From positions 992,001 to 1,056,000 of the forward strand of contig NZ_JBHTKL010000005.1 of the NCBI RefSeq assembly GCF_042675915.1: a stretch of DNA of 64,000 bases, read 5' to 3'. The translations under genes were made by a program, and so were the position numbers. The notes beneath the pieces are model-generated. The model was not told the DNA's origin, ran no database searches, and saw only the letters and a program-made list of their open reading frames with translations. Within the stretch, counting starts at the first letter, position 1, and every line of letters starts with the position of its first letter. This document shows positions 58,508 to 64,000 of the stretch, in pieces. Source of the DNA: Thalassobacillus_A hwangdonensis (GTDB lineage Bacteria; Bacillota; Bacilli; Bacillales; Halobacillaceae).

Positions 58508-58921
58508 CTATGCTTCCTTCGTAAAGTTCAAATCCCACGTAATGCCGAACTTGTCCTCTACTTTGGCAAAGATTGCTCCCCAGAATGTGTCCTGAAGTTC
58601 CATTTTTACGAGTCCTTCTTTTTTCAACATCTCATAGATGGACTGGATTTCTTCTTCACTTTCCATTTCCAGCGCCAAAGAGATCCGATTACCTTTAGTA
58701 ATGTCATTATTGCTGAAGCTGTCTGATACCATGAAGAAAAGTTCCCCTGCTTTGAACTGAGCGTGCATGACGTTGTCGTCCAGTTCAGGTGGCGTTTCAA
58801 ACTGTGCCTCTCCGAATGTTTGGATGCCCAGCACTTCTCCTCCGAATACTTCGGAATAAAAAGCAAGTGCTTCCCGAGCATTACCGGCGAACGTCAAGTA
58901 AGGCGTTACCTGATGCTTCAT
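58508..58921 (-). CDS. VOC (glyoxalase/PhnB-like) family protein
   Basis: A 137-residue protein with two beta-alpha-beta-beta-beta repeats. PYLTFAGNAREALAFYSEVF opens the first and the end DKFGITWDLNF is the PhnB-type closing motif. Members include uncharacterised relatives of antibiotic-binding and methyltransferase-like VOC proteins. No substrate can be assigned. Single gene. Confidence 0.85.
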   Translation of the reverse strand: MKHQVTPYLTFAGNAREALAFYSEVFGGEVLGIQTFGEAQFETPPELDDNVMHAQFKAGELFFMVSDSFSNNDITKGNRISLALEMESEEEIQSIYEMLKKEGLVKMELQDTFWGAIFAKVEDKFGITWDLNFTKEA

Positions 58922-59072
58922 TCAATCCACTCCCATCAAATAATAAAGCTTACATTGTTATTATGTAACAGCTATTCGTTAAAACTAGAACTTTTGTTCG
59001 TGTTTGTTTACATTTGATTCTCACTATAAGATAATAACTGAAGATATGAACGAATATAAAGGTGGCTTAACT

Positions 59073-60176
59073 ATGAGGGATTTCTCCCATTTCAACCTCA
59101 ATAATACTATAAACGAAAAATTGAATAGACTTAAAATCACTACACAAACCGAGATTCAACAGCGAACAATTCCGTTATTACTGAACGGTCAGGATGTAAT
59201 CGGCCAGGCAAGGACAGGATCAGGAAAAACTTTAGCGTTTCTGCTGCCAATGCTGGAGAAAGTGGACTACACTAAAGAAGAAATTCAAGGGCTTGTCCTT
59301 GCGCCTACAAGAGAACTGGCCATCCAATTGACCAGGGAAGCAGAAAAGCTTATTGGCAAAGAGCACGTACTCGCTGTCTACGGAGGACAGGATGTGAACG
59401 CTCAGATCCATCGGTTGGAAGGGGACATCCGTATGGCCGTTGCAACACCTGGACGGTTACTGGATCATTTGAGAAGAGGAACGATCGATTTATCCTCCGT
59501 TTCCTTTCTCGTATTGGATGAAGCGGATGAGATGCTGCATATCGGATTTTTAGATGAAGTGGAAGCGATTCTGGAACAGACGCCTTCTAAAAGGCAAACG
59601 GCTCTTTTTTCAGCTACACTACCAGATGAGCTGAAGGCAATCACTGAAAAGCATTTACAAAATCCGACGACGATCAAAGTAGACGTTAAGGAAACGCGTT
59701 TAGAAGCAATCGAGCAATATGTGGTTGAAACGACCGATCGAAAGAAGGAAGAGTCGTTAAGGAAAGTCATCAAGCAGACGCAGCCTTTTCTTGCAATCAT
59801 TTTCTGCCGAACACAACGCCGGGTGACGAAGCTTCATGAAAAGCTTCAGGCCAAAGGATATCTCACCGATGAATTACATGGTGGACTATCACAGGCAAAG
59901 AGGGAAAAAGTCATGCAGCGCTTCAGAGATGCGCGCATCCAGTTGTTGATTGCGACAGATGTTGCTGCCCGGGGACTGGATGTGGAGGGTGTAACGCACG
60001 TCTATAACTATGATGTTCCACTGGATACAGACAGCTATATCCACCGGATCGGCCGGACAGGCAGAGCTGGTGAAAAAGGCATGGCAATCACCTTCATCGC
60101 CTCAAAAGATGTGCCGAAGTTCCAGTCGATTGAGCAATCACTTGATGGAAACAGAATTACTAAAATGACACCATAA
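59073..60176 (+). CDS. DEAD-box ATP-dependent RNA helicase
   Basis: A 367-residue helicase with both RecA-like domains and almost no C-terminal extension, like the short YfmL/CshE-type proteins. Motifs in order: Q (TEIQQRTIPLLLNGQDV), I (ARTGSGKT), Ia (PTREL), Ib (TPGR), II (VLDEADEML), III (SAT), V (ATDVAARGLD), VI (HRIGRTGR). Likely acts in RNA remodelling at low temperature or in ribosome assembly. ATG 59073 follows AAAGGTGG; in-frame starts at 59004 and 59046 are weaker. Confidence 0.93.
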   Translation: MRDFSHFNLNNTINEKLNRLKITTQTEIQQRTIPLLLNGQDVIGQARTGSGKTLAFLLPMLEKVDYTKEEIQGLVLAPTRELAIQLTREAEKLIGKEHVLAVYGGQDVNAQIHRLEGDIRMAVATPGRLLDHLRRGTIDLSSVSFLVLDEADEMLHIGFLDEVEAILEQTPSKRQTALFSATLPDELKAITEKHLQNPTTIKVDVKETRLEAIEQYVVETTDRKKEESLRKVIKQTQPFLAIIFCRTQRRVTKLHEKLQAKGYLTDELHGGLSQAKREKVMQRFRDARIQLLIATDVAARGLDVEGVTHVYNYDVPLDTDSYIHRIGRTGRAGEKGMAITFIASKDVPKFQSIEQSLDGNRITKMTP

Positions 60177-60178
60177 TG

Positions 60179-60220
60179 AAAAGCGGTCAGCACCCATAAG
60201 GGATGCTGACTGCTTTTATT
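60179..60220. terminator. Bidirectional terminator
   Basis: AAAAGCGGTCAGCA pairs with TGCTGACTGCTTTT (one G-U pair) around 11 bases. Confidence 0.85.
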
Positions 60221-60233
60221 TGTGAAGTAAACT

Positions 60234-61037
60234 TTAGAACATGTTGAAGAACGGTAAGGAATTCATCGTATCCGATACGAAAATACGTGTGATGATATAA
60301 ATAAGTACCATCGCTATGAAGGATGCACCGACCGCAAGATAAATCCGGTCATATTTGCTGGTACCTTCCTTCGTGAACTCTAGTACGATATAACCTGGAA
60401 AGATCATCATGACAAAGAGGGATGGAACACCTACAAATAGCAGGGTTCCTTGCCCAGAACCCATCAGTGCGAAAAGGATTCCGGTGACACTCAATGCTGC
60501 AAATGGAACCATAAGCGAACCATACTGCGCAACCATTTGTTTGAAGTCAACCTTACTGCCGATAATCTTCATAATCACGAACACACTGAAAATCGCTGCT
60601 GCCACTGACAGGATTGTTACAAAGAAGAACGGGATGAATACTTCGAAGAATGGAAGAGCTTCCCCGCCACCGAATATGCCTGCCATTGCTTGGAATAACT
60701 TATTCGCCAATATGTAGTAACTGATCGTTACACTCAAGGCAAAGATCACGATTGTCACGAGTCCTGTAATCCAATTATCTTTTGACAGCTGAAATGCTGA
60801 AGATGGACGCTTCAAAAGCGCTAACGCATCTTTCCCGTACGTTTGTGAAGCTTCCTTTGCTTTCCCCAGATTATCATTTTGGTGTTTTACAGGCTCTGAG
60901 GTGGCTGCAGTCTCTTCATGATTAAGAGTTGAAGTTTCTTTTTCTTCCGTCACAGTCTCTTTTTTCATTTCGCTTCCGCACACTCCGCAATGCTTTCCTT
61001 CTTCCTGCTGGTGTCCGCATGATGGACAAACAAGCAT
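60234..61037 (-). CDS. Zinc-ribbon membrane protein of unknown function
   Basis: A 267-residue protein. N-terminal zinc ribbon CPSCGHQQEEGKHCGVCGSE (two C-x2-C pairs), an acidic/polar linker (about 25-65), then five to six membrane helices from residue 90 on (VTIVIFALSVTISYYILANK and others). Proteins of this build are common in Bacillaceae near stress or envelope genes, but none is well characterised. Starts with ATG preceded by GAAAGGAATG. Confidence 0.75.
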   Translation of the reverse strand: MLVCPSCGHQQEEGKHCGVCGSEMKKETVTEEKETSTLNHEETAATSEPVKHQNDNLGKAKEASQTYGKDALALLKRPSSAFQLSKDNWITGLVTIVIFALSVTISYYILANKLFQAMAGIFGGGEALPFFEVFIPFFFVTILSVAAAIFSVFVIMKIIGSKVDFKQMVAQYGSLMVPFAALSVTGILFALMGSGQGTLLFVGVPSLFVMMIFPGYIVLEFTKEGTSKYDRIYLAVGASFIAMVLIYIITRIFVSDTMNSLPFFNMF

Positions 61038-61197
61038 CGAATCATTCCTTTCAAATCGAAATAGATTATTATGATGTTAAAAAATTCCTAGGTTTTACAT
61101 TCTCCGTCAATACTTGATATTCCTGCATTCGACAAACTTTTCAAGGGAAGATTTTAATTTAAATTGAATTATTTTCTAAAAAAACAGTTGCAAATTA

Positions 61198-61226
61198 TTC
61201 CATTACCCCATAGACTGTACTATAAC
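61198..61226 (+). promoter_or_regulatory. Possible promoter of the yhfH-like gene
   Basis: TTGCAA (61198-61203), 17 bases, TAGACT (61221-61226), 45 bases before ATG 61272. A TATAAC is also nearby, so the exact -10 is unsure. Confidence 0.4.
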
Positions 61227-61271
61227 AGATTAAACAGACATAAAACTGGTATATAAAAGGAGGTTGAAGTC

Positions 61272-61388
61272 ATGAATTCAATCAAAGTAAACGCACACGC
61301 ATGCCCAGAGTGTGGATCCAACATGGATGGTAAAGCGCATCATTTCATTCTGGAGTGTGAACGCTGCTTATCGAAGAAGGAAGAATAA
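61272..61388 (+). CDS. Tiny zinc-ribbon protein, YhfH-like
   Basis: A 38-residue protein with two C-x2-C pairs: HACPECGSNMDGK and LECERCLSKKEE. The spacing and the E-C-E/D-R-C-L ending are typical of YhfH of Bacillus; the role is unknown. AAAAGGAGG precedes the ATG. It lies 77 bases before aceB, on the same strand. Confidence 0.8.
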   Translation: MNSIKVNAHACPECGSNMDGKAHHFILECERCLSKKEE

Positions 61389-61465
61389 TTTTTTTTGCAG
61401 TTACTGTTATATAAAAGTTAAATATTTTAAGTTTGATATATAACAATGTGGGGTGATGTAGAGTC

Positions 61466-63058
61466 ATGCAGACAAAAGATCTCAGCATTCAGGTTCAAGG
61501 GAAAATGAAACCGGGGTACGAACAGATACTGACCAAGGAAGCGCTGGCATTCATCCAGAAACTACACGAGAATTTCAATCCGATTAGAAAGCAGCTGCTT
61601 CAAAATAGAATAAAACGACAACAGGAACTTGATCGAGGGATCAAACCGGATTTCCTTAAGGAGACGGAACATATTCGCAACGGTGATTGGCGTATCGAAT
61701 CCCTCCCAGAAGATTTACAGGACCGTCGTGTGGAAATTACAGGCCCTGTCGAACGGAAGATGCTCATCAATGCATTAAATTCAGGTGCTAAAGTTTTTAT
61801 GGCTGATTTTGAAGATGCGAATGCTCCTACATGGGAAAACACCATCGATGGCCAAATAAACTTAAAAGATGCGATTCGCAGAACGATCTCGTTCACGAAT
61901 GAAAAAGGGAAAACGTATCAATTGGGAGAAAACCCAGCAGTATTGATGGTTCGTCCCAGGGGATGGCATCTGGAAGAAAAGCATTTGACCATTGAAGGTG
62001 AGCGATTATCGGCCAGTTTAGTCGATTTTGGACTTTATTTTTTTCATAATGCACATGAACTGCTGAAGCGGAACACGGGTCCATATTTCTATCTGCCAAA
62101 ACTGGAGAATCATCAGGAAGCTCGCTTGTGGAATGATGTTTTCCGATTTGCGCAGGATCAATTGAATATTCCGCATGGGACGATCAAAGCGACTGTGTTA
62201 CTGGAAACGATCCTGGCTGCTTTTGAGATGGATGAAATTCTGTATGAATTGAAGGAGCATTCTGCAGGGCTGAACTGCGGACGTTGGGATTATATTTTCA
62301 GTTATATTAAAAAGTTCAGGAATGACCCTGATGTCATTTTTCCCGATCGTTCTGAAGTGACGATGGAGGTTCCATTCATGCATGCGTATTCTCTCCTGGC
62401 AATTCAAACCTGCCATAAACGGAATGCACCCGCAATCGGCGGAATGGCAGCACAAATCCCAGTCAAAAATGAGCCATTGAAAAATGAAGAAGCTTTCAAC
62501 AAAGTAAAGGCAGATAAACAACGGGAAGTGAAGGACGGCCACGATGGAACTTGGGTCGCACACCCAGGTATGGTCCAGACTGCAATGGAAGTATTCGATA
62601 ACGGAATGCCGACAGCGAACCAAATAACTAATATGCGAGAAGATGTGTCCATTACTGCAGATCAGCTCCTGGAAGTGCCAAAGGGTACCATTACCGAGCA
62701 GGGCTTGCGCACCAATATCAACGTTGGCATCCGCTACATTGCTTCCTGGCTGCAAGGGAGAGGGGCAGCACCGATCGACAATCTGATGGAAGATGCTGCA
62801 ACCGCTGAAATCTCAAGAGCACAGGTATGGCAATGGTTAAGGCATCCGGAGGGTAGGCTTGATGATGGCAGGAAGGTTACGCTCAATTTGTTTGTCCTGA
62901 TCAAGGAGCTTGAAATGAAGAAACTGAAGGACCAACTGGGAACAGAAGCATTTGTAGAAGGTCGTTATGAAGAAGCTGCATCTCTGTTCGAGCAGTTGAT
63001 CCGGAATGATGATTTCGCAGAATTTTTGACGATACCAGCGTATGAGCGCTTAACTTAA
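61466..63058 (+). CDS. aceB: Malate synthase A
   Basis: Glyoxylate-bypass enzyme joining glyoxylate and acetyl-CoA to malate; 530 residues. Family hallmarks: VFMADFEDANAPTWENTIDG, VMVRPRGWHLEEKH, the IKATVLLETILAAFEMDEIL active-site stretch (Glu/Asp metal ligands), and LNCGRWDYIFSYIKKF. GGGGTGATG precedes the ATG. It forms an operon with aceA, which starts 15 bases after. Confidence 0.96.
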   Translation: MQTKDLSIQVQGKMKPGYEQILTKEALAFIQKLHENFNPIRKQLLQNRIKRQQELDRGIKPDFLKETEHIRNGDWRIESLPEDLQDRRVEITGPVERKMLINALNSGAKVFMADFEDANAPTWENTIDGQINLKDAIRRTISFTNEKGKTYQLGENPAVLMVRPRGWHLEEKHLTIEGERLSASLVDFGLYFFHNAHELLKRNTGPYFYLPKLENHQEARLWNDVFRFAQDQLNIPHGTIKATVLLETILAAFEMDEILYELKEHSAGLNCGRWDYIFSYIKKFRNDPDVIFPDRSEVTMEVPFMHAYSLLAIQTCHKRNAPAIGGMAAQIPVKNEPLKNEEAFNKVKADKQREVKDGHDGTWVAHPGMVQTAMEVFDNGMPTANQITNMREDVSITADQLLEVPKGTITEQGLRTNINVGIRYIASWLQGRGAAPIDNLMEDAATAEISRAQVWQWLRHPEGRLDDGRKVTLNLFVLIKELEMKKLKDQLGTEAFVEGRYEEAASLFEQLIRNDDFAEFLTIPAYERLT

Positions 63059-63073
63059 AAGGGGGAGAAGTTA

Positions 63074-64000
63074 ATGAGACAGGAACGAATCAGTGAATTA
63101 CAAGAGCAGTGGCATGATGATGCAAGGTGGGGAGGCGTGACGCGCCCCTATGAAGCAGAAGATGTGATTCGGCTGAGAGGGTCGTTGGACATCGAACATA
63201 CACTGGCGAAGAAAGGTTCAGAGAAACTGTGGAAACTGCTTAACGAAGAGGACTATGTAAATGCACTTGGCGCCCTTACAGGGAATCAGGCGATGCAGCA
63301 AGTGAAAGCAGGTCTGAAAGCCATTTACTTAAGCGGGTGGCAGGTAGCGGCGGATGCCAACTTGTCAGGTCATATGTATCCGGATCAGAGCCTTTATCCG
63401 GCAAACAGTGTGCCACAGGTCGTCAAGCGCATCAATCAGGCACTGCAGCGCGCAGATCAGATTCATTATTTGGAAGGAAAAGAAGATGTGGATTGGTTTG
63501 CGCCGATCGTAGCTGATGCTGAAGCAGGTTTTGGCGGACAATTGAACGTATTTGAACTGATGAAAGGGATGATTGAAGCGGGTGCATCTGGCGTCCACTT
63601 CGAAGATCAGCTATCGTCAGAGAAGAAATGTGGTCATCTTGGAGGGAAAGTGTTGTTACCTACCCAGACCGCTGTAAGGAATTTGATTTCAGCTAGATTT
63701 GCTGCCGACGTGATGGGAACGCCGACCGTCTTGATTGCGCGGACGGATGCCAATGCAGCAGAACTGATCACCAGTGATGTAGATCCTTATGATGCACCGT
63801 TCTTAACTGGAGAGCGTACCCCGGAAGGATTCTTCAAAACACACGCTGGAATCGATCAGGCAATCGCTCGCGGCCTGGCATATGCGCCATATGCAGATTT
63901 GATCTGGTGTGAAACATCCGAGCCTAATTTGGAGGAAGCGAAGCAGTTCGCAGAAGCCATCCATGAAAAATTCCCTGGAAAGCTTTTGGCTTACAACTGT
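63074..64000 (+). CDS. aceA: Isocitrate lyase, N-terminal part (runs off the window)
   Basis: The first 309 residues of isocitrate lyase, which splits isocitrate to glyoxylate and succinate. Visible: YLSGWQVAADAN, IVADAEAGFGGQLNVFELMK, the catalytic signature KKCGHLGGKVL and LIARTDANAAELI. The open frame continues past base 64000. ATG 63074 follows GGGGGAGAAG. Same operon as aceB. Confidence 0.96.
   Translation, partial: MRQERISELQEQWHDDARWGGVTRPYEAEDVIRLRGSLDIEHTLAKKGSEKLWKLLNEEDYVNALGALTGNQAMQQVKAGLKAIYLSGWQVAADANLSGHMYPDQSLYPANSVPQVVKRINQALQRADQIHYLEGKEDVDWFAPIVADAEAGFGGQLNVFELMKGMIEAGASGVHFEDQLSSEKKCGHLGGKVLLPTQTAVRNLISARFAADVMGTPTVLIARTDANAAELITSDVDPYDAPFLTGERTPEGFFKTHAGIDQAIARGLAYAPYADLIWCETSEPNLEEAKQFAEAIHEKFPGKLLAYNC

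Overview
The window comes from a Bacillaceae genome (Firmicutes, low-to-middle GC). The evidence is three blocks of gene order that match Bacillus subtilis chromosomal clusters: hisZGDBHAFI - yvcD - trxB - yvcI - rapZ - yvcK - whiA - crh - clpP; cggR - gapA - pgk - tpiA - gpmI - eno; and secG - carboxylesterase - rnr - smpB - ssrA. Operators of CggR, CtsR and CodY type fit the same group. A very acidic linker behind the lipobox of the peptide-binding protein is compatible with a moderately halophilic or alkaliphilic member, but that is a guess.

Layout. 1-7,046: glpD behind a strong leader terminator (probable antitermination control), small membrane and acetyltransferase genes, an XRE-regulator/membrane-protein pair with a palindromic operator candidate, and an acyl-CoA dehydrogenase. 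7,085-13,602: a complete eight-gene histidine operon. 13,655-19,856: yvcD, trxB and the yvcI-rapZ-yvcK-whiA-crh group (envelope and carbon-flux control). 19,866-20,540: clpP with a CtsR box. 20,540-21,046: no gene, but two diverged copies of an interspersed inverted-repeat element. 21,047-23,616: a two-component system with a membrane-anchored partner. 23,755-29,570: appDFABC oligopeptide transporter under a CodY-like box. 29,617-30,420: tRNA-Arg(CCG) and a poorly understood gap. 30,458-37,995: a glutaredoxin-like gene and the central glycolytic operon with its CggR repressor. 38,023-39,540: a DUF218 protein, a nitroreductase, a period-20 repeat array and a tiny ytzI-like gene. 39,572-45,273: ptsHI and fruRKA on the minus strand with a 10-bp-phased operator array. 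45,330-51,226: secG, esterase, rnr, an inserted acetyltransferase, smpB and ssrA. 51,374-53,128: an AT-rich ECF sigma/anti-sigma pair. 53,195-61,388: DNA glycosylase, acetyltransferase, AGCS symporter, a deletion scar between two decayed genes, membrane proteins, a DEAD-box helicase and small cysteine-rich proteins. 61,466-64,000: aceB and the start of aceA (glyoxylate bypass).

Functional picture: much of the window concerns carbon flow. It holds glycerol-3-phosphate oxidation, the triose part of glycolysis, both HPr and Crh, Enzyme I, fructose uptake and the glyoxylate shunt, plus peptide and amino-acid uptake with CodY-type sites. The trans-translation pair smpB/ssrA is also present.

The most striking observation is that ssrA (tmRNA) is interrupted in its T-loop by a 269-nt insertion with the hallmarks of a group I self-splicing intron (U before the 5' splice site, terminal G, P1/P2/P3/P8/P9 helices, an AAGATATAGTC element). 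Removing it restores an ordinary 364-nt tmRNA.
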